NCBI GenBank assembly: GCA_016841045.1
Contig: JAENZX010000016.1
Span: 1-64,000 of the forward strand
Direction of reading: 5' to 3'
Origin: Thermincola carboxydiphila
Lineage (GTDB): Bacteria > Bacillota > Thermincolia > Thermincolales > UBA2595
DNA length: 64,000 bases
Within the stretch, counting starts at the first letter, position 1. Every line of letters begins with the position of its first letter. Below the pieces are notes generated by a model. The model was not told the DNA's origin. It saw nothing but the letters and a program-made list of their open reading frames with translations, and ran no database searches. Position numbers and translations under genes: made by a program. Shown here in pieces: positions 50,721 to 59,868 of this stretch.

Positions 50721-51776
50721 TTAATCCACCTTAAATATTTCCTTAGCAATATTTATTCTACTTTTAACCCTCGATTTACTATTAGCTGCTGACCCAGTGT
50801 ATTTTCTAAATTCATCACTTTGTTTTAGTTCGTCTATTTTTTCAAGTAAGGTCTTACTTCCTAGTTTTTCATAAGCCTCTATGTTATTCGCAACTCCTAT
50901 CGTTATGGCATCATATAAACTAGTAGAAAAAACTCCATTACCAAACCTAAAAATATCCTTTCCAAGAGGCAATAATACACTAATTGTTCTAGTAATCAAA
51001 TCTTCAATGTTATAGTCGAAGGAGTCATTTACTATAACCTCCTTCATATATCTAGTCATGTGTGCTGATACGATTTCTTTTATGTCACCATCACAGTTAA
51101 ATAACGAAACAAAACGCAGAATTAACTCTTCAGGATATAATTCTGAAATTTGCTTTTCGGTTGGCTCAATAAGTTTTATAAATTCAGAATTTGCCGCAAT
51201 TCTCTTAAGAAAGTTGTTGAAGTCAGATGAAACACCCCGAAATATGCAATTTCTAACCTCTTGCTCAGTTAAAGGAGTCCCTCCAGTATTTAATCTATTA
51301 AACAATTCATATCTCATATCTATTTTACTATTCCACTTGATTATTTCTATACGACAAACCGCTCTCTTAATGTTTAGTTGAAATTTCATTGGTAAACTTT
51401 TAATGTCATATCCTTCTAAGGAGGAAATTAAATCTCCTTTGCACAATACCCAGTTATTTTTTTCAGTGTTATTCTTAAGTAGTCCGAAAAATGCTAAAAC
51501 CGTTGATACCCGCTGTAATCCATCTACAAGCTCCCATTTACCATTACAGTCTTCGGCAACAAATATTGGTGGAATAGGAATACCAAGTAACAATGATTCA
51601 ATAAACCTGGTTTGCTGATAAATTGACCACCTAAAAAGCCGCTGAAACTCAGGGTCAATGATAATTTCATCTCGTTCATACATACTCATTATTTCTCCAA
51701 AAGACATATCCAATCTATCCGTGGTTAAGCTGTTTTTGGTTTCTAATATTTGTTTTTCTAAAACTTCAGTATCCAT
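50721..51776 (-). CDS. DUF262 domain protein (ParB-like, GmrS/BrxR-related fold)
   Basis: This 351-residue protein has DPEFQRLFRW at residues 41-50 and WELVDGLQRVSTVL (81-94), the DUF262 core with a DGQQR-like motif (here DGLQR). LFNRLNTGGTPLTEQEVRNCI follows. DUF262 is related to ParB/Srx nucleases and forms the nucleotide-dependent half of type IV GmrSD enzymes; here there is no DUF1524 HNH partner domain, and a HEPN gene takes that place. AAAGGAG precedes the ATG. Confidence 0.87.
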   Translation of the reverse strand: MDTEVLEKQILETKNSLTTDRLDMSFGEIMSMYERDEIIIDPEFQRLFRWSIYQQTRFIESLLLGIPIPPIFVAEDCNGKWELVDGLQRVSTVLAFFGLLKNNTEKNNWVLCKGDLISSLEGYDIKSLPMKFQLNIKRAVCRIEIIKWNSKIDMRYELFNRLNTGGTPLTEQEVRNCIFRGVSSDFNNFLKRIAANSEFIKLIEPTEKQISELYPEELILRFVSLFNCDGDIKEIVSAHMTRYMKEVIVNDSFDYNIEDLITRTISVLLPLGKDIFRFGNGVFSTSLYDAITIGVANNIEAYEKLGSKTLLEKIDELKQSDEFRKYTGSAANSKSRVKSRINIAKEIFKVD

Positions 51777-51842
51777 TTTTTATAACTCCTTTAACTAATC
51801 TTCTTGTTTTGTTAATTATCGGTTAATAAAAATGCAACAAGT

Positions 51843-52040
51843 CTAAATTATACCATTCCCCATAAATCTTTGGTTCCCTTCTTTTCCTTTATCCATTAAC
51901 TGACAGTCTCCAAACAATAATAAGGGTTTTGTCTCAACCTTAAAGGATTTCATTGAATCTAGCATCCTTAGAGCCTTAGGTAATATACCCAAATTTTTCT
52001 TTATTTCGAAAACCTTTTTAAAATACTCTTTTAACTTCAA
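51843..52040 (-). CDS. Small hypothetical frame (65 residues), doubtful
   Basis: The frame (MKLKEYFKKVFEIKKNLGIL...) starts at a TTG inside the end of the preceding small gene and ends QRFMGNGII. It has no clear ribosome binding site. The sequence looks protein-like in the first half only. It could be a remnant left when this island was assembled. No family is recognised. Confidence 0.25.
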   Translation of the reverse strand: MKLKEYFKKVFEIKKNLGILPKALRMLDSMKSFKVETKPLLLFGDCQLMDKGKEGNQRFMGNGII

Positions 52041-52164
52041 CCATCACAATTTTACCACTCTTAATATTCCTTACCTCAACGTTAATTTCATGATACCATG
52101 TTGGTGGATTAGATGCTAATTCCTTAAATAAATCGTTATTTACATCAAGTCTATTGAATGGCAT
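52018..52164 (-). CDS. Small hypothetical protein downstream of GIY-YIG gene (48 residues)
   Basis: ATG 52164 has CTAGGAGGACAAGG directly upstream. The product starts MPFNRLDVNNDLFKEL and ends KSGKIVMVEVKRVF, with a likely beta hairpin at the C-terminus. No family is recognised. It starts 10 nt after the GIY-YIG stop and is probably co-translated with it, which suggests a partner or inhibitor role; that is inference only. Confidence 0.5.
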   Translation of the reverse strand: MPFNRLDVNNDLFKELASNPPTWYHEINVEVRNIKSGKIVMVEVKRVF

Positions 52165-52174
52165 CCTTGTCCTC

Positions 52175-52615
52175 CTAGAGTGGTTTACTCCTTCTAAATG
52201 TTTCAAAGATTGGAGTATATAAGCTTGTTAGCATTCTTTCCATTACTATTCTTCCGTCTTCATCATTTACTTCCTTCCAACATACACATAATCTACCTGT
52301 ATAGCTAGAAAAGAACCTATGCCAAAGTTTATCTTTTGTATCCCCTGAGACTTCTTCAAATGATTCTCTGTAATGGCTTTGAAGTCTATATTTTAATGGT
52401 TTTCCTTTACCAATGTATAAAATTTCTCCATCAAGCTTCTGATATATGTAAATGCCACTTGCCGATTTTACGCTCTTAGAAATATAATCGTTAATTCTTT
52501 TCCGTTCTTCTATGCCGTTAGGCTTGATATGAATTATCTCAAACTTATTCCAGTTCTCACTATTTAACGGAAGAAAGCCGAGGCTAGATAAAAACTCATT
52601 AAAAATCTCTTTCAC
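52175..52615 (-). CDS. GIY-YIG nuclease domain protein
   Basis: This 146-residue protein has GIY at residues 54-56 and YIG at 67-69, Arg77 in LKYRLQSHY, and the catalytic Glu in RIVMERMLTSLYTPIF. GIY-YIG enzymes cut DNA or RNA one strand at a time. The N-terminal ~50 residues (FNEFLSSLGFLPL, FEIIHIKPNGIEERKRI) are not recognised. GTG start with GAGGGGG upstream. It lies between a KAP NTPase gene and a small unknown gene in a defence-rich region, so an antiviral or mobile-element role is possible. Confidence 0.8.
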   Translation of the reverse strand: MKEIFNEFLSSLGFLPLNSENWNKFEIIHIKPNGIEERKRINDYISKSVKSASGIYIYQKLDGEILYIGKGKPLKYRLQSHYRESFEEVSGDTKDKLWHRFFSSYTGRLCVCWKEVNDEDGRIVMERMLTSLYTPIFETFRRSKPL

Positions 52616-52670
52616 TATTTAACCCCCTCAGCAAAGGTAAATAATGCCGTGTAATTAAAGCCCCTGTAAC

Positions 52671-54038
52671 TCAGTTAGCACCAAGCATATTAAAATCATC
52701 TATAAATTCTAGCTTTTTAATGAGGCTACATTCATTGTTGTTATCCCAGAAAGCTCTACTTAAGTTAAAAGAGTATGCATCACTATCTGGTTGACCAACA
52801 ACAAAATCGCGAGCGTTATCTACGGTTTTCATCTTATTCCTTGTTAAAAATTGAGAAATAGTCTGTTTGAAAATTTGCTTAATTAGCTCGTTATCGTATT
52901 CGTAAAAATCAATATCAATCTTAGAAACTTTCATTTCATTCAGTATAACATCTCTATTATCGTAATCCCCCATAAGTATTCTACTGTATAACTGAGGGTC
53001 TTTAATTTTTAGGGTTATTAGTAACGAATATAAGACACCAATTGCCATTAGATATACCTCTTTATAACTTTGTTGTTTTTCAAAAAACTGAGTTGTTGGC
53101 AACAATAAACTTAAGTAATAGAAAAGTTTGTCTAAATCACGCAAACTAAAATCGTAAATTTCTATAAACTCATTAAGAAATAGCCAAAACCACTTCGCTG
53201 CTCTCGATTCGAATCCATAATTATCTTTTAACATTGTCACGTATTTGTTCTTGTCAGGCAAGGGCAAAGAATAAACTAAGTCTATAAATCGTCTTAGATA
53301 ACCTAAAGAATCCATATCTGTACCATACATTGTAGAAACTGAACAAGATAACTGTTTTTTATCTAATGCTAAAACGAAAATATAGTCATTGATGTCAAAA
53401 AGATGCTTAATTTTTTCCAAAGTTTCAATTGCAAATACGGGTCTACATCTGTCTAATTCATCAATAAAGAATATAATTTTTGTATCGTTTTTCTTTTGAA
53501 ACTCCTCTAGGGCGTTCTTAAAATTTTCCTTAGCTTGTTTACACTCAATAAATTGTTGATACTCTAGTTCGCCCAATTTTCCTACAAAATTAGTAATTTC
53601 TACTTCATTAAATTTTCCTAAATCAACTTTGTCCAAATCAATAATGCCATTCGTTGCCAACCTTAATGCAGTAGGCAGGACTTTTTTAAATAACGGTTTG
53701 CCAAATTTCTTTATCTTGTCAATTGCTTTTCCGTCATTCTCATTTAAAATTCCTTCCATACCCCCAATGATTGCTAATAAAGGGTCATCAAAATCATCGT
53801 TTTCCCAAGCATTAAAGTATATTGTTTTATACTTATCACTTTTATCAAGTTTTGCTTTCCACATTTTAATGAAAGTCGTTTTACCTGTCCCCCAAGAAGA
53901 ATCTATTGCTAATACAAAATTCCCTTGAATATTGTCAATAATTTTTGTTAGATTATCTGCAATTGATTCCCTCCCAAGTATATCGTTCTTGAATGGCTCT
54001 TCAGATGGTATTTCTACATACTCGCTTCTTACAATCAC
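52671..54038 (-). CDS. KAP family P-loop NTPase
   Basis: This 455-residue protein has Walker A DSSWGTGKTTF (46-56), YFNAWENDDFDDPLLAII as the KAP-specific block (~74-91), Walker B IIFFIDELDRCRP (188-200) and YIFVLALDKKQL with the sensor region. KAP proteins often carry membrane helices inside the NTPase domain; none is evident here. Bacterial KAP genes are common in mobile and defence loci. GTG start with AAGGAGGG upstream. It reads in the same direction as GIY-YIG, 55 nt apart. Confidence 0.87.
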   Translation of the reverse strand: MIVRSEYVEIPSEEPFKNDILGRESIADNLTKIIDNIQGNFVLAIDSSWGTGKTTFIKMWKAKLDKSDKYKTIYFNAWENDDFDDPLLAIIGGMEGILNENDGKAIDKIKKFGKPLFKKVLPTALRLATNGIIDLDKVDLGKFNEVEITNFVGKLGELEYQQFIECKQAKENFKNALEEFQKKNDTKIIFFIDELDRCRPVFAIETLEKIKHLFDINDYIFVLALDKKQLSCSVSTMYGTDMDSLGYLRRFIDLVYSLPLPDKNKYVTMLKDNYGFESRAAKWFWLFLNEFIEIYDFSLRDLDKLFYYLSLLLPTTQFFEKQQSYKEVYLMAIGVLYSLLITLKIKDPQLYSRILMGDYDNRDVILNEMKVSKIDIDFYEYDNELIKQIFKQTISQFLTRNKMKTVDNARDFVVGQPDSDAYSFNLSRAFWDNNNECSLIKKLEFIDDFNMLGAN

Positions 54039-54187
54039 TAATTACCCTCCTTTTTCGGAACACACACGAGCTGCTCATATAAATTCATTAGTTCGACATT
54101 AGTTTATTTACTTCCTCTTATTTCTTGCCAAATAGTGGGAGTTGAACTACTACCCCAGTCTTGCGGTCTTAATTCATTTCTTTGGTT

Positions 54188-54233
54188 TAAACTATCCCCC
54201 TCGCAATAAAAAGAACTGGCTCATCACCAGTTC
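54188..54233. repeat. Direct repeat copy A
   Basis: TAAACTATCCCCCT, an 8-nt variable part, then AAAAGAACTGGCTCATCA and CCAGTTC. The copy at 56960 differs by a few bases and a 3-nt gap. The pair encloses the two envelope-protein genes; copy B overlaps the integrase end. Confidence 0.8.
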
Positions 54234-54242
54234 TTTTTATTG
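54204..54242 (-). terminator. Terminator after the ankyrin-repeat gene
   Basis: A perfect 16-bp stem, CAATAAAAAGAACTGG with CCAGTTCTTTTTATTG, 7-nt loop. T-rich on both strands, so it may work both ways. Confidence 0.85.
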
Positions 54243-54253
54243 ACATAATGCAA

Positions 54254-55927
54254 TCAGTCTAAATCATAGCCGAAACCTTCGTCACTAATTCCAATAATAT
54301 TCAGTGCTGACTTAACATTCATAAAACTCTGCGAATCATCTTTATAAAAATCATCAAGTTTAGTAATGAACCAATCAGTATCCTTGATGTTAATTTTACC
54401 CTCATTTTTCCAAACCTCTTTCATCTCATTGACCAAAACTTCCTTTTGTTCAGTTGTAAGAATAACCCAGTCATAGCCTGTTGTTTCACTTGCACTTTTT
54501 ATCCAATCTGTATCCCGAATCTCATCTTGTGTTTTTTCATTACTATCTATAACTGACCCTATTGAATCATTCTCTCTGACAAAATCATAATCATCATTGC
54601 TACCATACCAATGAAAACCTGTTATTTTTGAATCTTCGTAATCACCATAATAAGGTTCATAATTAGTCCACGTAAGAAAGCGTATTGACTCATACCCTAC
54701 CTTTAAATGGGGATATTTATAAAAACCACTGTAAAATGCTCCTTCTATTTTTTTATCAGGTAATGCCTGAAACGCAACACTGGCTATCTCCTTTTGCAAT
54801 TGAGTTAGTATTTCCATTGTCTTAATTCTATCCTCATCACTAATTTTAATAGAATATTTTAATTCATATGGGTCTAAGCCCTGTACAGGATTCCAATCAA
54901 TATACAAGTAGTAATCAGTTGTAAATATACTACTATCATTTTCTGTTATGTTGAAAGTGAGTAACCACGTTCCAGCGGGAGTTTCAATTCTTGAATAATT
55001 CTCCTGCAAATAACTAAGTAATTCACTTACTCCTGAAACACCATTAATCTTTTCAAACACACCTTTATCGGAATCTATTGTAGAAGGTTCTTTTGGAGTG
55101 TTTGACATAGCTTCCTCTATAAGTTGTATAATTCTTTCATTCTTTATCCTGTATTCAGGAGAAAGCTGAGCCAAAGAATCTTCCTCAGCTTGCTGTAAAG
55201 CAGTTTTACCATTTTTATCTTTTATTGTTAGGTCTGCTCCTGCATTAATTAACAATTCTGCTACATCATCCCTACCATATGTTATTGCTATCATAAGAGG
55301 AGTAGCACCATTTCGGTTCTTACTATTTATGTCTGCTCCACCATTAATCAACGCACTAATCGTTTGAATTTCGTGAATCGGAACAGCCCACTCCAAAGCT
55401 GACCTGTTGTTTTTAACATAATTAGGATTCGCTCCCTTTGCCAATAAGTCCTTGATTTTATTTACATCGTCATCAAATACTGCACTTATTAATTGATTAT
55501 CCAGACTGTACCTTATATGAATTGTTCTCGTTTTCTCGTACCAATCTACTCTTGCACCACTCGCTTCTCCAACGAATCTTAATGGAACAAGGGTACGACT
55601 ATTTAATATCCTCGGGGCAAGCAATAATTCCTTCTGCACACCATTAACATACGCTACTGTGCTTCCAATTTGCAATTGAATCTTTAAATCCTCTTTCTCT
55701 CCTGTAACTGTCTGACTAGTCGCATCCCACCCCACTTTTAAACCTAACTTTTCAAATATAAGCCGGAATTCTACTAGAGTAGTACCGTTCTCAATTATTG
55801 GGTCATTAGTAAAGTTTAGTTGAACATCATCTATGTATACTGGAATCGGTTGGGCAAAAGCCTGCGAAAAAAAAATACATATAAACACAGTGGTTAAAAT
55901 AAATATTCCTGCTAACCGTTTCAACAT
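54254..55927 (-). CDS. Secreted protein with copper-amine-oxidase-like and ankyrin repeats
   Basis: This 557-residue protein has a signal peptide (LAGIFILTTVFICIFFSQAFA), then a copper amine oxidase N-terminal-like domain (residues ~26-140: PIPVYIDDVQLNF, RTLVPLRFVGEASGARVDW), a cell-surface module common in Firmicutes. About three to four ankyrin repeats follow (ALINGGADINSKNRNGATPLMIA, LLINAGADLTIKDKNGKTAL), then an unknown C-terminal domain of ~290 residues. It is likely exported and binds partner proteins. AGAGGAG precedes ATG 55927. It overlaps or abuts the gene upstream. Confidence 0.8.
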   Translation of the reverse strand: MLKRLAGIFILTTVFICIFFSQAFAQPIPVYIDDVQLNFTNDPIIENGTTLVEFRLIFEKLGLKVGWDATSQTVTGEKEDLKIQLQIGSTVAYVNGVQKELLLAPRILNSRTLVPLRFVGEASGARVDWYEKTRTIHIRYSLDNQLISAVFDDDVNKIKDLLAKGANPNYVKNNRSALEWAVPIHEIQTISALINGGADINSKNRNGATPLMIAITYGRDDVAELLINAGADLTIKDKNGKTALQQAEEDSLAQLSPEYRIKNERIIQLIEEAMSNTPKEPSTIDSDKGVFEKINGVSGVSELLSYLQENYSRIETPAGTWLLTFNITENDSSIFTTDYYLYIDWNPVQGLDPYELKYSIKISDEDRIKTMEILTQLQKEIASVAFQALPDKKIEGAFYSGFYKYPHLKVGYESIRFLTWTNYEPYYGDYEDSKITGFHWYGSNDDYDFVRENDSIGSVIDSNEKTQDEIRDTDWIKSASETTGYDWVILTTEQKEVLVNEMKEVWKNEGKINIKDTDWFITKLDDFYKDDSQSFMNVKSALNIIGISDEGFGYDLD

Positions 55928-55941
55928 TACATTCTCTCCTC

Positions 55942-56736
55942 TCAATTAAAAGAATTAAAATTTTCTACTACATAGGTGTTTTCACTCGTTTTCCTAATGG
56001 TGACCGAAAAATAAGTTCTAATTTTGGCTCCAAAACTGTTTTCAGCATCAACATAAGAATTTACAACAAACCGGTTGTATCCTATTTCTTTTATATCCTG
56101 ACCATTATAACTGAATGGGAAATCCGCTGTAGAAGGTGCTTTAAGCCTTTCCTCCACTGTATCAATTGCAGCAGCCCAGACAAATCCTTTGTCCTCACTA
56201 CTAGGTTCCCTAGGTGAAACGTATTCGTTATTAGGCTCCTCAGATAAAACATGCCCGCTTGTAGAATAGGTTTCGTTGTTTTGACTCATTGTAAAATAAT
56301 ATTTGGAACCGTTTTTTTCTAAAATGTTCTCATTTGACCCTATTTCGTATTTATCCTTGTTTGAAACCACGCTTGAATATATTAAATAATCAGTCCCATA
56401 GACCCAAATATCGTCTAATGCTTTTATGAAATCGTATTTTTTATGGTCAACTAAATTTTGAAACTCTGGACTGTTAACAACCAAGCTATATTGTCTATGA
56501 CCATAAGACTTGCCCTTGTATTTAATGTGGATATTAGCATCCTTCAAATTATATGTTAACGCTAACGCCTTAGCTCTGGAAATATACTCATCTTCATATG
56601 ATTTTTGCTGTAAATACATTGAAATTAAAATGGGTAATATAATTGCTATTGTTCCGATAATTATCAAAAACCACTTTTTCCTCGTATTATTCTTTTGTTT
56701 ATTCTCTTCAGTGGAAGAAAACAAATTACTATGCAT
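55942..56736 (-). CDS. Hypothetical single-pass membrane protein (264 residues)
   Basis: One membrane helix (WFLIIIGTIAIILPILISMYL, residues ~22-42) follows a short charged cytoplasmic tail. The rest is extracytoplasmic. The last ~100 residues (AAIDTVEERLKAPSTADFPF, FVVNSYVDAENSFGAKIRT) match a domain I recall in many small Firmicute lipoproteins and zinc-ribbon proteins, with no known function. GAGGGGG precedes the ATG. It lies 14 nt before the secreted ankyrin protein, so both are probably co-expressed at the envelope. Confidence 0.65.
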   Translation of the reverse strand: MHSNLFSSTEENKQKNNTRKKWFLIIIGTIAIILPILISMYLQQKSYEDEYISRAKALALTYNLKDANIHIKYKGKSYGHRQYSLVVNSPEFQNLVDHKKYDFIKALDDIWVYGTDYLIYSSVVSNKDKYEIGSNENILEKNGSKYYFTMSQNNETYSTSGHVLSEEPNNEYVSPREPSSEDKGFVWAAAIDTVEERLKAPSTADFPFSYNGQDIKEIGYNRFVVNSYVDAENSFGAKIRTYFSVTIRKTSENTYVVENFNSFN

Positions 56737-56959
56737 TTACTAACCCCCTCAAAATGTTTTTTTTACACATAAACTTGTAGCAAATGATTGAATCAATTTC
56801 TTGTGATAATAATTATTTACTCTATTCTTTTTTATTCTATATTTGTATTTATTGTCCTTTATAAAATACATTTTTTCCCTCGTTTGTGTTTTTACAATTT
56901 TCTAGTTCGGAAATTGGAGTACCCTACCTAGCCAATCAGAAATCTGCCCCTTGAAGGTG

Positions 56960-57002
56960 TAAACTATCCCCCTACAAAAAAGAACTGGCTCGTCACCAGT
57001 TC
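56960..57002. repeat. Direct repeat copy B (at the integrase 3' end)
   Basis: TAAACTATCCCCCT, then ACAAAAAAGAACTGGCTCGT and CACCAGTTC. The integrase stop codon lies inside it. See copy A at 54188. Confidence 0.8.
56970..57002 (-). terminator. Terminator overlapping the integrase stop
   Basis: GAACTGG/CCAGTTC stem followed on the minus strand by TTTTTTG. The TGA stop of the integrase is within the hairpin. Confidence 0.7.
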
Positions 57003-57853
57003 AGATTCTCTAAATCCTCATCCATTCTCTTCTGAGTAGTCTTTGTATAAATAGCAGTAGTTTCTAACCTCTCGTGTCCTAAAATCCCTTGTACAGTTGT
57101 TATATCACTTCCTGATTCAAGTAAATATCTAGCCAGACTATGCCTCAAACAATGTGGTGAAACCTCAATCCCTACCCTGTCAGCATATTTCTTTAAGGTC
57201 TTAAAGACTCCATTCCTAGTCAATTGCCCACGCTGCCCTATTAATAAAAACTCACTATCTGTTTTAGGTCTGACCTTCATAAAATCCTCAAAGGCATCTC
57301 TGACATTCTTATTTAAAGCCACAACCCTTTGCTTCATCCCTTTACCAACAATAGATAATTGACCTTTACGTTCCGAAACCTCAATATCCCTGAGTTTGAT
57401 ATTGCAGAGTTCGCTTACCCTGATTCCTGTGTTAATCAATATCTCAAAAATTAGAATATCTCTTTTATTGCCATTCCTGTGAATTTCTTTTCGCAGGGAT
57501 TTAAGGTCTTTAGGTTCTAACCCTTTAAATTGTTGTTGAGAGGTTTGCTTTATTTGTTTGAGTTTGAATTGCTTCTCCAGATACCCTTCAACATTAAGCC
57601 ATTCAACAAACTTATTGATACTAGCAATCTTCCTGTTTACTGTTGCCACTTTTGCCCCATTGGTGACTAAGAAACTTCGGTAATCTTTCAAATCAAGTGC
57701 AATTAACTTTTCAATACCTTCATTAGTTGATTCCTGATACCACTTTATAAAGGCTTTAATATCCAACAAGTAAGATGAAATAGTATTATCCGATTTGTCC
57801 TGCCTAATTAGTTCATCTTGATACTCTTTGATTAATTCTTCTATAGATTTCAT
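56993..57853 (-). CDS. Tyrosine recombinase / integrase (XerC/D-like)
   Basis: This 286-residue recombinase has an N-terminal SAM-like core-binding domain (~1-95) and a catalytic domain with all expected residues: Arg145 in NTGIRVSEL, His234 and Arg237 in SPHCLRHS, His260 in LGHERLET and nucleophile Tyr269 in AIYTK. Size and order match small phage- or island-type integrases and XerC/D. It lies beside a ~45-bp direct repeat, as integrases lie beside their attachment sites. GGAGGT precedes the ATG. Confidence 0.92.
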   Translation of the reverse strand: MKSIEELIKEYQDELIRQDKSDNTISSYLLDIKAFIKWYQESTNEGIEKLIALDLKDYRSFLVTNGAKVATVNRKIASINKFVEWLNVEGYLEKQFKLKQIKQTSQQQFKGLEPKDLKSLRKEIHRNGNKRDILIFEILINTGIRVSELCNIKLRDIEVSERKGQLSIVGKGMKQRVVALNKNVRDAFEDFMKVRPKTDSEFLLIGQRGQLTRNGVFKTLKKYADRVGIEVSPHCLRHSLARYLLESGSDITTVQGILGHERLETTAIYTKTTQKRMDEDLENLNW

Positions 57854-58373
57854 TATGCTGACCTCCTTGGAAACTATTGGTACAAGTTAATTGTACAACT
57901 CTCAAAAGAAACTGTCAACATAATGTTTACTCATAACTATCATTATGGATAGAGTTTCAATTGATTTGAAACAAAAAAGGAGCATAAACTGCCCCTTTAT
58001 CTCAAAAAATCTATATCCATAATAATTTCAAGTTATATTATTATGATTTTTGACTTAAACAAGTATCGCAAACTTACCGTGCAACAGTTGATAAGTTCCT
58101 ATATAAATCTCTTAAATATTATAGAACCTGCCAACTATCATTCAAATAGGCAACTCCTCTTACCTTCGGAAAACCCTTTCAAGCTTCGTAATAACCACTT
58201 TGCACCTGAAATTCGGCTCCTTATTACCTATAATGGTTATTTAACTAGGTTTATTCGAGTATAAGTCGAATAATGCTTCTGATTTCATGTTCTTACTGTC
58301 AAAGACATGTTATTATAAGATTTCATGTTTTCGGTCGGTATAATTAACAATAAATTATCTTCTGATTTGATAT
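57854..58373. other. AT-rich stretch without a convincing gene
   Basis: It contains a hairpin (AAAGG-GCA / TGC-CCTTT, 57972-57996) that may end transcription, and a 73-codon + frame (58043-58264, MIFDLNKYRKLTVQQLI...) with no ribosome binding site and a Leu/Ile/Asn-rich composition. The rest is AT-rich with no recognisable signal. Confidence 0.5.
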
Positions 58374-59261
58374 TTATAAAATTTCTACTGCAATTCCTTC
58401 CCCGTAATTATTAAGTGTTAATTCAATGTTATCTCCTTCGCTAACTGCATTAAATACATCATTATTAACTTTGTAAACCACAATAGCATCATTGGTATCG
58501 ATTTTAATATAATAATCAAACCCTGAAACAAATTTATCTAATACCAATCCAGTAATCGTTGATTGATTGTCGGAATGTTCTAGAACCTCAACATTAACAA
58601 CATAATCCCTATCGTCAAGACTTAATTTTACAGTATCTCCTATGCTCAAATCCTGAATAAAGTCGCCACTCAGTAAATCGTAATAATACTTAATGACTCC
58701 ATTCTGATTTTCTATAGATATAGTACCTCTGGCTGAGGAATAATCTACTGCTGCTCCCTTAAAAATCCCAATATCTGTGGCATTATCTATTTCCTCTCCT
58801 AACACTCTCAGTGAAACTACTTCATTGCTGCTATTAATACTTATATTTACCAACTGACCTCTCATAATTTCAGAGGAGCTACTATCCCATGGATAATAAA
58901 ACCTTGCAATATCATTCAATCTAATACAGGGTTTTCCATCAAGGTAATATAAATCCGTAATTTCTCCAGTAACATCTAATAAATCATTTGGTTCTTTCAA
59001 TTCAGAAATTTGTTCCTGCTGATTTTGAACCACATCTTGCAGTTCTTCAATTTTATATATTTGATTTGCAACCGTAGATTCTAACTCTGAGACCCCACTT
59101 GAAATAAGTCCCATTTCTTGAAATAGTGAAGTAATTTGTTGTTGTATGTTTTTAATCTTTCCGACAACTCCATTGTCATCTTTTGCTTGTACACTCGTTA
59201 CATTAGCAAAAATACTCATGACTAATAATGTGATAGCAATAATAACCCAAGTTCTTTTCAC
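58374..59261 (-). CDS. Secreted or membrane-anchored hypothetical protein with coiled coil
   Basis: The ~295-residue protein has a signal peptide or anchor (WVIIAITLLVMSIFANVTSVQA), a helical coiled-coil stretch (residues ~35-95: IKNIQQQITSLFQEMG, QIYKIEELQDVVQNQQEQI), and then beta-rich repeats, each like DVTGEITDLYYLDG or TVKLSLDDRDYVVNV, perhaps OB-like. No family is recognised. GTG 59261 with GGGAGG upstream is the best start; an ATG at 59330 lies near the IS66 end. The IS66 insertion is 128 nt upstream and may have removed its promoter. Confidence 0.65.
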   Translation of the reverse strand: MKRTWVIIAITLLVMSIFANVTSVQAKDDNGVVGKIKNIQQQITSLFQEMGLISSGVSELESTVANQIYKIEELQDVVQNQQEQISELKEPNDLLDVTGEITDLYYLDGKPCIRLNDIARFYYPWDSSSSEIMRGQLVNISINSSNEVVSLRVLGEEIDNATDIGIFKGAAVDYSSARGTISIENQNGVIKYYYDLLSGDFIQDLSIGDTVKLSLDDRDYVVNVEVLEHSDNQSTITGLVLDKFVSGFDYYIKIDTNDAIVVYKVNNDVFNAVSEGDNIELTLNNYGEGIAVEIL

Positions 59262-59505
59262 TTTAGCCTTCCTCCCTATAGTAATTTCTTTATTTAAACC
59301 TTCTTTATTTTTTAATAATTTCCTTGCCAAAAATTACTACAAACTTCGACACAATTGCAAACTATGCTTTATCAAGAGGTAGTTTAATGTAATCGTCAAA
59401 TAAGACAGTGTATGGAAACTTCCCTAAGTCTGTGAGACAATTCTCTAAATTAGACTTTGTAGAGTTTTTCGACTAGGTCGAAAAACTCCAAAAGGAGGTT
59501 TAGAG

Positions 59506-59868
59506 TTGAATACCAGGGAAGTCACCCACCAGTATCGACTAAAGCAGTGGATGGAGATCATCCGGGAATGCCGCAGCAGTGGCCAGACCGTCTTGGCATG
59601 GTGTGCTGAACATGACATCAATCCAAAAAGCTATTACTATTGGTTAAAACGTGTTCGCATGGCAGCCTGCGAGGCATTGCCATCACTTACCGGTAATAAC
59701 CCGATTGTGCCGGTAAATATGCCGTTGCCCTCAGCCGGTGGTCCTAAGCTTCAAGAATCATCGTCAGATATTGTTTTGCGTTTTGGTGCTGTCACACTGG
59801 AGATTCACAACAGTGCATCCGCAGGGTTGATCGAGAGTATCCTGAGGGCTATGCAAAATGTTAGGTGA
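59506..59868 (+). CDS. tnpA: IS66 family accessory protein TnpA
   Basis: This 120-residue protein has a helix-turn-helix near the N-terminus (RLKQWMEIIRECRSSGQTVLAW and HDINPKSYYYWLKR), the standard IS66 OrfA pattern that binds element DNA. It starts at TTG with AAAAGGAGGT upstream and overlaps the next start by 11 nt, so the three IS66 genes are translated in a coupled way. Length is normal for the family. Confidence 0.88.
   Translation: MNTREVTHQYRLKQWMEIIRECRSSGQTVLAWCAEHDINPKSYYYWLKRVRMAACEALPSLTGNNPIVPVNMPLPSAGGPKLQESSSDIVLRFGAVTLEIHNSASAGLIESILRAMQNVR

Noticed and set aside
52655-52685. GCCCCTGTAACTCAGTTAGCA looks like a tRNA 5' half (D-arm).
   Set aside because: No anticodon or T arm follows, and it overlaps the KAP gene stop; treated as chance.
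58043-58264. 73-codon + strand frame in the gap left of the IS66 flank gene.
   Set aside because: No ribosome binding site, AT-driven composition and no recognised similarity.
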